Shown: piece by piece, positions 10,516 through 22,300 of the stretch
Layout of the letters: every line of letters begins with the position of its first letter
Numbering within the stretch: position 1 is the stretch's first letter
From: Trichaptum fuscoviolaceum
Lineage: Eukaryota > Basidiomycota > Agaricomycetes > Hymenochaetales > Trichaptaceae
Reading direction: 5' to 3'
DNA: 64,000 bases
Assembly (NCBI GenBank): GCA_910574455.1
Contig: CAJSYZ010000008.1
Span: 3,598,707 to 3,662,706, forward strand
The notes under the pieces: generated by a model
What the model was told of the DNA's origin: nothing
Database searches by the model: none
What the model saw: the letters and a program-made list of their open reading frames with translations, nothing else
Translations under genes and position numbers: made by a program

Positions 10516-12093
10516 CTAGGACTGGAAGAGTATGCACTGCTCGTCGAGTTCGTCGAGTGTCATGTATAGTTTAAGGTGATCACGAAAGATGGTCTTTCCT
10601 GTGCGACAAGCCTCAGCCCATAAGAAGATGCCTCCTGCAGAATAGCGAACTATTGATTTCCGTGTCTCCGACGGAGCGATTGTGGTGTTGAAGTGGGTGA
10701 TAAGGGCGGACGGAAAAAGGATCGTCGAGCCCGGAGGGAATTCGATGATGAGCCCGAGTTCCCAGAATACGAGGTGTCCGCCGAGTCGAGGGTTGTAGTT
10801 TCCAATCGAGGTAACTGCGCACCAACCAGGAGCGAAGTTTTTGCAATCACGGTGTCGCCTACAGACGGTTTGGGAGCCGAAGTTATAGGTAACGGACGCG
10901 AACGGATAGGTTCCTGGCGGGTCCAGAGAAGGAATTGCGGCGTGAAGCTCCTGCTCCAAGCCAACCGCATTCTCACGTACGAACCGGTCTGTTTCGCAGT
11001 AGAGGTCGTACATCCGAGGCGCAGCAGCCTTCATCATTGCTTTGAAACGGAATGAGCGGACGAAAGTCAGATAGGAAAGAAACGTACAAGCCTGGATGCC
11101 TTTCACGCGATTAGCCGCCTTCGAGGACGCGAGTGCCAGTGCTGCCAAGTGACCCTTGTCAGAACCGTTTTTCAGTAGCGTCGGGCGCTGATGGTCAACG
11201 TAAGAGTGAGATCGGCGTTCAAATAAGGAGGCACTGACGAGCTTGTCGGAGGGATAGGTGTAACCGTATGTGCCAGAGGTGTGATCTCCGCGAAGAGGCA
11301 CCGGACTGCACTTTACAGTATCGGCTAAGCCAAATTTTAAACGTGCAGCGTCCATCTCTTTCTCGAGGATCTTCATATCTTTGCCGAATGATTCGTCAGA
11401 AGGCCTCCCACCCAAATGGACGAAGATGAGGCTAGCGGCATCGCCGAGCTTCATAGGATCTCTGGAAAAGACCATACATTAATGTGAGTATGATGGTGAC
11501 AGTGGGTGAATGGACGTACCGTCCGTTCCAGGGTACTACGGTGAATTCAGGACATGCGAGCTGGAGCTGCTCTAGTGACATAGGTGTACTTCCGATTGAT
11601 TTTTTCTCCTCAAGCGAGTGCGGCAGAGCGGTCCACATCGGTTTACAAAGACGTAAATTGGCGGCTTTGCGAGTAATACGCATTCGTTTTGCAGCGACGT
11701 TAGCACTCAGAATGCATTTAGCATCCTTCACTCCGTCGCCGTCTCTTTTGCGCTTGTGAGCGCGCCGTTTGTTTGACCTGCTTTGCGTAGAATTGCATGG
11801 AGGAGAGGGAGGTGCTCGAACAGCGGGGCCCGAAGTCTGTGTGGCAAGGCGTGGGTGGTGTCAGAAGAGTTATAGGGGGTCGAAAGATGAAGACGTGCCT
11901 TAATCCCATGCTCTAAGTTTGGATTGAGGACGTGTGACCAGCTATCCGGTGAACTGGACCGGATGAACTCCTTCCACGCTTCTTCCACGGCACGTTTCGT
12001 ACAGAAGTCGAACACGAGGACAGCTTCTGCGTGCTGTGAGGACGTGGGTCACATCCGGATTGAAAAGGGAGATCAGCCACATACCTGTGACAT
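10516..12093 (-). CDS. TET/JBP-like 2-oxoglutarate/Fe(II) dioxygenase, 452 aa
   Basis: Predicted exons are 12093-12085, 12033-11899, 11836-11520, 11461-11088 and 11039-10516 (1359 nt, in frame). Exon 1 encodes only MSQ. The second intron would use a GC donor (AAG|GCACGT) with a CACACAG acceptor. The C-terminal half shows the double-stranded beta-helix signature. Iron ligands are H341-R-D343 in CRRHRDCKNF and H394 in LITHFNTTI; a candidate 2OG-binding R410 lies in KSIVRYSAGG. The stretch SIGNYNPRLGGHLVFWELG is typical of the fungal TET/JBP family, which oxidises 5-methylcytosine in DNA. The middle holds a basic nuclear-localisation-like run (NKRRAHKRKR). Fungal TET/JBP genes are known to travel with transposons (KDZ). 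Here the gene lies between Helitron ends and no KDZ transposase is visible. Activity is inferred. Confidence 0.72.
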
Positions 12094-12431
12094 TTGATAT
12101 TAATAGACGCGTGTGAAGAACAAGAGCGACTTTCTCTTATGAAGACTTGCGTTTGGGTAGTGAGGAAAAGTGGACGCGACTCGACAAGTGCCAAACGAAA
12201 GCAAGAGGAAGAACAAAACCGCGTGTCCGGGACGAACTCAAACGGTCGACGTCGTCAAGCAAACATCGGGTTCAAAGCCTAGTTTTTAGAGCTGCAAGAG
12301 CCCCGCTCGACGACGCTGCTATTCCAAATACCGTCGCAGGCGCAGAGGCGAGTGGTGGGAGGAGGAGGGGGTAAAGTGTGAGTAGGACGCGTACGAAAGT
12401 GAGAGGAGAAAGGCTTACATCAGCCATCTGC

Positions 12432-12482
12432 TTAGTTATCAAACATCTCGCGCGCGATTTGAGTCGGCGCGCTTAACTGCAC
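12432..12482 (-). mobile_element. Helitron 3' terminus, copy 2
   Basis: The minus strand shows GCGCGCCGA, a CTCAAA loop, TCGCGCGC, then GAGATGTTTGATAACTAA ending at 12432. It lies 72 bp from copy 3 and is otherwise the same. After CTAA, copies 1 and 3 continue GCAAGA whereas this one continues GCAGATGG, so the conserved block ends at or just after CTAAGCA. Confidence 0.65.
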
Positions 12483-12503
12483 TTTCGGCGCTAGTAGTCT
12501 TGC

Positions 12504-12553
12504 TTAGTTATCAAACATCTCGCGCGCGATTTGAGTCGGCGCGCTTAGTTGTG
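12504..12553 (-). mobile_element. Helitron 3' terminus, copy 3
   Basis: The hairpin and CTAA end match copy 2, and the end falls at 12504. It is the nearest 3' end to the RepHel gene and therefore the preferred right boundary of that Helitron. The JmjC gene starts only 40 bp inside it. Confidence 0.68.
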
Positions 12554-12593
12554 TTTCGAGCGCTAAGAATCGAGCTTCATTCTACACTCGATC

Positions 12594-15500
12594 ATGCACG
12601 ACGCCGAATCCGAGAACTGGACTCCCGTCCTTCCCGACCTCATCAGCGATGCACAACATGGGTGTCTCGATTATCCCGTCATTGCATTCACACCTTTAGC
12701 GTTAAGTTGCGCCTGGCACACGGGATGGGGGGTCCCGGCATGGGACCTAGCACTCCAGGAAGGTGCGAAACGGCTAAAGGACAGACCGGTATATTCCTTA
12801 CCGCAGAGCGAGGCCGAACTACTGTCATTGCTGGCAACCGAGGCTGCAAATGCAGAGCAAGAAGTTAGAGAAAGCTTAACGACTGCGAACCAGGAGAAAC
12901 GTCGACTGGCCACGGCAGCATTCCTGAACAGAACGGAGGTTCGCCCTAGCTACACATGGTCAAGGATAATACTGCTTCTAAAGGCAATGGACTTGGTACT
13001 TCTTCCTCAACGATTAGAAGCTGAAGGTGGGACGGACCGGCGATGCCCACAAATCCCTCACCTTCCCCTGTGGAAATCGAAAGGCGCGATCTCTCCCTTC
13101 ATGGAGAGCTTCAACAAGTGGCCGAGTACATTGCAGGAGTTCCTTCGATGTTGGAAGCAGGCCGAAGAGAAGCAGAATGATGTGGATGTCGAAGACTTGC
13201 ACGAAAGTGAGGACCGGGTCCGTATGGGAAGGACAGAAGCTTTACGGGAGCTAATGAAAGCTGCGAGAGAGACAAACACACGAGCGAAACTGAAGCTTGT
13301 GGAGAACCACTTCGTTTGTGCGGCGTTGGGTCTCTTGGCATGCACGCTCGTAAGTTCGTCTGACTTTTCATGACAGTCAGAACACCTTCGCTAAGCACAC
13401 CTCCAGCCTCGGGATTCTGGGAGCTCGTTAGCGGAGCGTCTGGTGTAAGTTCGGCTTCACAGACACCTCGAATGTCAACTGAACATACAGTAGTAACATT
13501 TCAGGAATCCAGAATGCAGAGCTACTGAGACAAACAGACTTTGAGCTGTTAAGGCCGCTCTACCTTGCATCGGCGATCTCTCCAATCTGTCTTCTGAAGG
13601 CTGAAAACATTTCGAGTGGTCACAGTCGTGTGTGTATGTACAAATGTGTTGAGGTACGAGACACAAAGTTCTGAACTGTTATGCGTAACTAAGCCGGTGA
13701 TTAAGTGCTTACGTGCTCCGCGATTATCCAACGACAGTCAAAGGTTCAAACTAGAGTCGGAGCTAGCGCAGTTGATTGTAAAGATGACCGTTGAAGGACA
13801 TAGTGCATTCGAGAGTGGGATGAAGGACTTGGTATCGATATGGGCGGACACAATTTTCATTGAGGAAGATTATTGCTCGGCTTACACACCACTCCTGCAG
13901 TCGGTCTCATTCAGACAGGTCCAAAGCGAAAACCCGTTAACGATGAGGGTGGCCTTGAAGTTGAAGGATATCGCCGGACGGGGCCGAATGCAGATGTCGT
14001 TCCCAGCAGGCTGGCTGAAGGAGCTTATTGACGAAGAGGTCTTGTCTGCAAAAGGTATGATCGATGGCTCTGAAGCTACGACGGCCGTCGATTTTGGCCC
14101 GCAGTCCTTTGAACCTGGACCAGACGGAGGAGACGAGGACGCGGACGAAAGCGAACTGACTACATTGAGTCCACATGCAGAAGAAGACGAACTTTCAGCA
14201 TCAGCACCAGAGAATGAGGACGATCCGTCGGTGATTCAGATCAAGGAGAGCAATCGGAAGCGGAAGAGGGGCGCACAGTCTGGAGCGGCAAGAAAGAAAA
14301 GAAAACGCAAGTCACCTCCAGCACCGGAAGTCGTGGAACCAATCGAGGAGCACGTTCCCAGCAAGTACAAGCAGATGCTTCCTCAGAACAATATTGCTCA
14401 GGTACGATCTCTGCCGTTTTAAACGCAGCAGGCTTCTGACATATCTTGAAGTTGGAGCCGACGAAGACGTCAATTTCTGTCTTTGTACCAAAGCCAGAGG
14501 CGAACGCTATTCCGTCGGCCTCCGTCAAACGAATTCAGCAGTATGAACAGAAAACGTTTGAGATTAACAGGTGGTCGTCAATGGTGAGCTCACCCTGCCA
14601 TTTTAGAGGGCGTAGTTGATGGCCTTGCACACAGAAGGAGGAAACGAAAGGTCTGGATCAAGTCCTAAAAAGATGTCTGACGCCGGACGATAGCAACTTT
14701 TGCGCATTCGTGAAAGAGTATACGTTCGAGGATTGGGAGAGAGTCACGCGAGAAACAAAACGATTGCTTTTCTCGCAGTCCTGCATTGTAGTTCACAACG
14801 GCCCGGGAATTCCTATGTACGATATAACAGATTTCAGCAGTCCCGATCTCGAAAGCCTGCTTGACGTGGAGGATGTGAGGGAATTCCAAGGTAGGTTGCG
14901 CTCCGTTTTCTATACGCATAAGCACTGACCTCGCGCTAGACCAGTCCATTCCGGTTAAGCACAGCGTCAGCGAGCGCATGTGTCAATCTACCATCGCTGA
15001 GTTCATCAGAGGGCTCGGCGAGAAACATGTCAACCTTTTCCTCGACATTCCCATTTTTAACCAGATTACGTTTCCCACAAAGTAAGTTCACCGATTTCTC
15101 AATCTATTCGTCCACTTAACATTGCCCATATTCTAGAGAACTTGACGACGGACGGATGTTTGCAAAGCGGGAAAATCACTCGTTTGCGTGGGACACGCCG
15201 CCCGATGCTTTTCCTAGCTATTGGGCTCTTCTAGCATCAGAGAGTGCTACATCCACCTGCCACATCGACGCTGCTGGACTAGCTACATATGTGCAGTGTC
15301 TCATTGGAGAAAAGCTTTGGTTTATAGCTGGGGGTGACTGGGAAAACATTCCTGGCAAAAATGGCTGGAATGTGAGAGAGATGACTTTCCAGTGCGTACA
15401 TCTCAGGCCCGGTAGCCGTCTGTGAGTATTCTTACAGCTTGTGTCGCATGCATCACGGCCGCTAAGCTTGTAATATACAGCTACATGAGGCCGGGTCAAC

Positions 15501-16091
15501 CGCATTTTGTTGTGTCTTTGAACGACTGTTTAGCGGTCGGTGGCCATTTCTATACGTCCACAAACTATGAGTCGACGCTACGCGGTCTCATAACGGAACG
15601 GTTCGCCGGAAGGATGGTTACAAATACGGAGCATACAACATGCCCGATCGTGCTATTCAAGCTGATGGATGCGCACGCTTTGACGTGGAGGACTTATCCG
15701 GATCTGCCTCTGCATTGTACGTATGCAGGTTTGTACATGGAAAGCTCAAGACTGATTTACATTGTTAGGGAGATTCCCGAGCTTTCCACAACTAGCGGCA
15801 GTACTTATTATCTCGGAATACATGGATGAATTGGACCCAGAACTTCCAGAAGAAAAAGAAGGCGAGCAATGGCAATGCACAACTAACTTTCAACGTGACC
15901 ATGACAGAGTGAAGCGTCTACTGAAGGACGTGTGGTCGTCATCACAGCGTAGTAGTGATGGCAGCGCGGTAATCGGGGAGCATGCGAAAATGCTCGAGGT
16001 CTTCCTAGGCTACGTAGCGAAGCTCGAAGCGCGGACGAATAAGAAGGGCCGACGGCTGAAGAAGAGACAGCAAGGACTACTGTGGCAATAG
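12594..16091 (+). CDS. JmjC-domain (cupin) dioxygenase-like protein, about 10 exons
   Basis: Predicted exons are 12594-13349, 13407-13442, 13505-13653, 13706-14401, 14452-14583, 14635-14890, 14940-15081, 15137-15421, 15481-15716 and 15769-16091, with 49-62-nt introns. All junctions keep frame except the first (13349/13407), which is one base out as I read it. The last exons carry the JmjC hallmark: CHIDAAGLATYVQCLIGEKL (iron ligands His 15262 and Asp 15268, Lys in GEKLW), then YMRPGQPHFVVSLNDCLAVG (distal His at 15503) and GGHFYTS. JmjC enzymes demethylate histones or hydroxylate proteins. An acidic region and a basic nuclear-localisation run (SNRKRKRGAQSG, RKKRKRK) lie near 14240-14320. The gene is inside the Helitron and convergent with RepHel. 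The first-junction problem may mean a mis-called site or a frameshift. Confidence 0.68.
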
Positions 16092-16366
16092 GCATTCCAC
16101 AGCCTTCCCGGTATGTTATTGTACCGCATTCGTCATCCAAGGTGAGCTCACTCGTGCGAACAGAACGAGCCGACGTCCGTACACTGTCGGAGAGGGTGAG
16201 TAAAGTTATCGTATATGTATATAAATCACATACTATTTGTCGTCTGCACTGACAATCGCATGCACGGGCGGATCCTCTGGCCCTTGACGAAGCAATACTA
16301 TTGTAGAATGTCTAATGTCAGCTATACGCGACGTATTGTATGAAGAACATAATGGACTCACGGCTT

Positions 16367-19300
16367 TCAAGTGCCACGCACTTCCCGGTGGATGCGAGTG
16401 GAAGGCGGCTTGTCTCCGGCTGAGGCTCCCACGCTCCTGCGCCGTTTCCGAGCCCTTGAAGGAGAAGACGTCGACGGGGATGGGAGTGCGTTCGTTGACG
16501 AGGAAGTTGAATTGACTGTTGGAGACGAAACATGTGTGCCCGCACGCATGCTCAGTGCGAGCTCGTCTAGGCGCTTGAGCTCGCACCTGAGGTCGCCATT
16601 TAGAGGGTTGCATACCTGCTTGGAGTCAAAGTCGCGGAGAATGAGAAGGCCATCGAGCGATGTGGCACAAGACAGCATGACATATACTGACTGCAGGTTG
16701 CGACAACTCTGCAGATCGACAATCACTTTCCTCATCGTTCTCCCCTGGGCCTTGTAGTCGGTGTACGCAAACGCAGGCATGATCGGCAGTTGCTTCCGAG
16801 TGAACCTGAACTCGGCATGCGAATGGAAGTTTTTCACCTTGCAGGACGACGTCTCTTGGAGGGCGACAACCTCCTTATCCTCAAGAAACGACAAAGGACT
16901 TGAGCTGCACTGAGGCATACTGACAACACACGACGTAGCGTAGCGATAACCGTTATCGTCGGTTTCGTACCTCACGGCTTTCAGGATTCCTTCCGCCCCG
17001 TTTACAACCCCACCTGCAACATCGTAGTTTTGCGTGAAAACCACAGGCATCCCTATCACGAGCGGTAGCCTACCGAGTTGTTGCGTTTTGCCGGAGTGCA
17101 GATCTAGTAACGTTTGCTGAAGACGGCCAGTCACAGGTTCTCCCATGTAGATGTCCCGAGCATGGTAATACTGAACAGGTAGGCCTCTGTCCATCGCAAA
17201 CGTCTGCACCGCCCTCATGTTCAAAGCGTCTTTGGTAGCATTGTGAGCGGTGATGATTGGGGTGTGGGCCCACTTCTCACCCAAACAAGCTCTCTCCTCA
17301 ATCGGTAGGTTCTCAAGCACTCTCGACCTTAGCAAGGCTACGTCAGCCTTCGAACACTTTCCCAAACGTAATCTTGTAAGCAGGTCTCGGAACGCAGTGT
17401 TTGATTCGCCGGACTGACGCATTTGCTGTTTCAATAGATAGGCGCTCTTCAACTGCAACCACAAACCCCTTCCGTTTGTCTTGGCCAGTCCTCTCGCAGT
17501 TTGTGAAGTTGATGCCAGATGGGCGGTACGCGTACTCGGCACATACAACGCTGTATCCTGAACGGGTGCCAGCTGACAAAAGTCTCCAGCAAACACAACG
17601 CTTATCCCACCGAAGTCCTCACTTGTTTCTTTCGCTACAGAGAGGTTGTGGCTGATGTCGTTCAGTAGCTCTGCACCCACCATCGACACTTCATCAATGA
17701 ACAGATAATCGACACCTTTCCACATGTCTATCAGATCGGATTTTGCCTTATTACTCCCAGGTTTCGACGATCTTATCTGCGATAGCTGCAAAGCTGCATG
17801 CAAAGTGACGCCCGCGACATTCGATGCGGCCACGCCCGTATACAATGCAACTCGTAGCCGACGTGTTTCGTTCCGCCTGTCGAAAAGTGACTTAAGCGCA
17901 TCGAGAACCCTTGACTTTCCCGTGCCTCCGGGCCCTCCTAAGTACATGCGAAGCGGTTCGTCTTGCGCGTTTCGCGGCAGAAGCGAATGATACGCAATTT
18001 CACGGAACGCGCCTGCCTGTTCGACGTTGAGAGTGTACTCTTGGCAAATAGCTTCCACAAGCTCCTTGCCTTCAACTGAACCACTAGCGACAGGGAGGGA
18101 GGCTAAAGTCATTTCAACGTCACTCAACGGTCTTCTATCAACTTGTGCCTCAGAGTAGAGGTGTCCGAGTTCTATGTCTCCCGTTACTCCAGATGCGCGC
18201 GGGCCTTCCGTCACTTCCGCGTAACCGCCCGACATCATAATCTTCTTGGCTTCATCGTTATGCCTCTTGTAATCCTTCCGCCACGTACTCTCAGCATTCT
18301 GAAGAAGCCGTATGCGCTGCAATTCCTGTTGTAGCTCTTCAACAGATACGCGGAGACTCTCGTCCGTGGACTCCTTAAATAAACCCGCTTCTTGTGCGGC
18401 AGTTACAGCTGCAGCCGCATCTCTAGCTTCTCGTTCATCCGCCTTAGATCGAGAATTCTGCGCGTTCTCAACTTGTTCGAGAGCGCCTTCTTGTGCTGCG
18501 GTCATATCTTCTACATCATCTAACGACAGCCCTTCGTGCGCTGTTGATACAACGAATTCGTCCGCTATGGAGTTCGATCCACGGTTGCGAATCCGCCTCT
18601 TTGCATAATCCTCATCCCTACTGTCACGACACTCGTGCAGTCTCTGCATATTTTCCATAACCTTCAACATACGAGGCTCAGCTTGGTCACAGAACGACTG
18701 GAACGCAGCCTCCCAGGTTGGAAATTGCTCTTTTAACTGGTGAACATCCCTCCAAGGCTTGAAGAGGATCAGCATCAGCCTACAGTAGTCTTCGCGCATA
18801 TCCGGAACATCTCGTCGGTATATTCTGGGCCCTACAGGCACGGGTACCAACCTCTTTACTTCCTTCCGTCTGCGAAGAAAATGTGTCTTATACTCCGGGT
18901 GTGATGCACTGAATAACGAGCGAGGGTTGTCAACATGTGCTGCAAATGGCCGACTGCCGTCCTCCTCTTCCTCCTCCTCTTCCACTTTGCCTTCACCTTG
19001 GCCCTCGTTGTCCTCAGTACCACCTTCAGCATCCTCCGCTCGCCTTTCCCTCTTCTTCTTCTGGATTTTCACTTTGTCTACATGCGCTACAAAGTCATAT
19101 ACGCACACTTCGTCAAACAGTTCGCCACGTAACGTGTAGTCTAGTAATTGGCTTCCCTTTTGGCTTAATGCACCGTCTACGTCGCGCTCGACTATGAGAA
19201 GGTTCTCGGATTCGTCGTTTTCATCAAAGACTTCCTCAGCATCACGTTCGTCAACGTCCGCGATAGGCGGGGGCGTTCCTTCCTGCTTTGCAACGTGGTT

Positions 19301-22300
19301 TTCCAATGGCTTCCAAAACAAGTTCCGGAACCGGTGACTCGTGTAATGATCTCCATAACCCATGAGATACGACACCACCTGTGGCGCAGACAATTCCTGT
19401 TGCGAGATAAGTGCGTTCGCACACTTCACGAGCATCCGCTTTGCTTTCAGTGTAAAATCATCGTCTGACTGATTGCGTCTTTCCAGTTTCTGGACTGCCG
19501 CCTGCATAGTCTGGTACGCAACGTGTGCTTTCAATTGAGTCTTCGTGATGTAGTCTGTGATATAGTAAAGTATGGCTTTTGCTGATGCTCCCGAGCCAAT
19601 GAACTTAATATCCATGTTGCTTCGTATAGCACGCAAGATCGTTACACAGAAATTGTTTACCATCCCGTCCTGGATCCGAAACTCCACTTCACCAGTTATT
19701 GGATCAATCGTCGTCCTCTCAACATGGTGCAATTCGTCAAGATTGAATCTACATTGCTTTCTCTCATCACCGCCTCTCCAATGCTTGTAACAGGAATGCG
19801 TATGAGTATGCCTTTGGCAGCTCTTCACAAGCCTATAAATGTCTGACTCTCGAGCTTGCTTATAGGCTTCGTGCTCCTCAGCACTACCTTCTTCTCCAGG
19901 AGACATCGGACCCCTCACACTGCAAGGGTGCAACTCATTCTCCCCGATACTCGCTGGTTCTGGTGGCAACCCGTTGCTGATTGACTCATCGATAAAGTGG
20001 CAAAGGCGCTCAGCAAATGCTTGGTCACCGCCTTCTACTATTCTGTCTCTTATCTCTTGCGGATCCAGAGCTCCCTCAAGCCAGACAAGCATATGACAGT
20101 GCAGCGATCCTCTACCTTGCGCTTCAACACATCCAAAGTACCCTTTTGTGATTCCAAACAGCCCATTCGCACACGACTTCGTTTTCAGGTCGAACCCAAG
20201 GAGGCACTTAAAAAACGCACGCATGTATATGTCGAAAAACTTTCCAGCTACAAAGGGGTTCTTTGCAATCAACATCTGTTGGTTCCACGCATTTGTCCTG
20301 TTGTCACGCACTATGTTGTCGACATCAATCTCGTCTCCGGCAAGGAATCGAACTAGAGGATTGTAAATATTGGCTGGGTTGATTGTGATATAGAAGCTGG
20401 GTAGCCCAAGGTCAGTCATCATTCCCCTAATCTGATTTCTGAGCGCCAGCTTTGAAGCTGAACTCCCTGGAACTGGTTCTGACACTAGATTCACTTCTTT
20501 CATTAGCCGGAGAACCAGCCTCTCTTCGTCATCATAAGCCGACGTGTAGTCTCCTTTAGCAAACCGGACTGCAACTCGTGCGATCGCCTCCTCGGATATG
20601 CTCCGCACCTGTGCCGCAAACTCATTGAAGTACGACTTGCTAACTTTTAGTTTCGCCTTCTGACTAACTATCCTACGTTGCAGAATGTTGAATACCGTGA
20701 ACAGAAACGAATAATGCTCCTGGAATCGTCTGTCTGCTAGCGAAAACAGATGTTGTGCATGCACTTTCATCCCTACATGCCGCTTCCGCTGCGGGTGTTC
20801 AAATCCCCCATACCCGTAAGGGAATAGAGTAGGATACAGCAACGGGAACAGGTCAAAGTCTTCATACTCATTGCATGGATCCGGTGCATGTGGTATCTGA
20901 ACATAGCTACCTCCTTTGTTCAGATGTCGCAAAGCAGCAAGGTACATCTCCCCGGATTTAATATTTGTCATATCGACATCTGCCACGACCGCTTTCTCAA
21001 ATGTGGACTCAGGCTCAGCCCCATTCTCATCCGTAGCCTCCGCAGACACGTTGTCATGGCGTGATCCAACTGCTTCACTCGACTCCGTCGGCGTCTCCAT
21101 CGTTATCTGCACAGGTGCAACACTTTCCTCTGGAAGCTCGTTTAATACCTGATGGTTTATAGTCACATCGGAGTATAATGGGTTGTGTTCCTTCAACCAC
21201 AACAGTGCCGCTCTCACTTTCTCTCGTCGAATAATCAGCGGTTTCGCTTTCGTGCTCAACCATTCCGGAGACGGTCTAGTGGACCCAACGAATACGACAC
21301 ACATCGGCGTCACAGTATCTTCCATAGACGGTGGTAACACGGAGCCAATATTTTGTGGATTGGATGGATAGACGATAATATGTCCTTTCATGCCTCTCTG
21401 TGTCGTAGGAAGCCGAGCGCCATGCGAAGCACCGCGATCAGATGTATGAACTCCTGCCCCGACATCGTTCAAGTGTATAATCCAACATTTCGCTCTCCTC
21501 CGTGCAATCATGGCTTCCTCGACTACGGTCAAATCTTTCAGACAATCAGGAACCTCGCCGAGGAACATTCGATTGGCTAGAGCGCACCGAGGAAGAACTT
21601 TCTTTGTCAGTGTCCGATAACAAAACCGACAAGTCCATAAAGCATCTTCATGCTCTGCATATTGCACGAATCCAGCTTGGTCAAGCATAATTCCTCTCAA
21701 TGTCTCGTGTGTCTCAAAGGGATCCTCCACGCCTAAAGGATAACGACTTCTTAGCAACTCGAGATTCAGATTTGGATCACTGATTGGCATAGGATCAGGA
21801 GCGAAGTCCGACACAAATCTGCTTTCCGAACAAACGGCGCAAATGCGTGTCTGAAGCGCTTTACTGCATGTCTCACCGCGGAAATAGTTCAGAAGGAACT
21901 CCCTCATGTGCTCGCTAACTTCGGCCGGCCAGTTGTTTCGGATTTCTTCAAGACGCTCGTCCACTGTCTCGCGAACTCGCTCCCGTTCAGCTATCCTTCT
22001 CATCATCTCCCTTCCAGTTCTGACCTCACGTTCCTTTGAAACACGTAAGCGTTTTGTGTACCTCTTCAGACGACTCTTTAACTGATTAACCGTATCTGTG
22101 GCTTCATACTCAACATCAAGTGATGCTAACAATTTTATCAACGGTTTTTTTCTTTTGTTAAGGCGATTGCCGAGAACAGACTCCAGTAGCAAGACCGTCA
22201 AGAACGTGTTATCTTGCAATTTCTGCTTACATTTCGGGAATTTTCCTGACTTAACGTTTTGCACTCCGACCTCACATTCACCTGCGATAAAATGCCTTGC

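Noticed and set aside
12500..12868. 122-codon frame starting in the Helitron terminus
   Set aside because: Overlaps the JmjC gene's first exon in another frame with poor composition.
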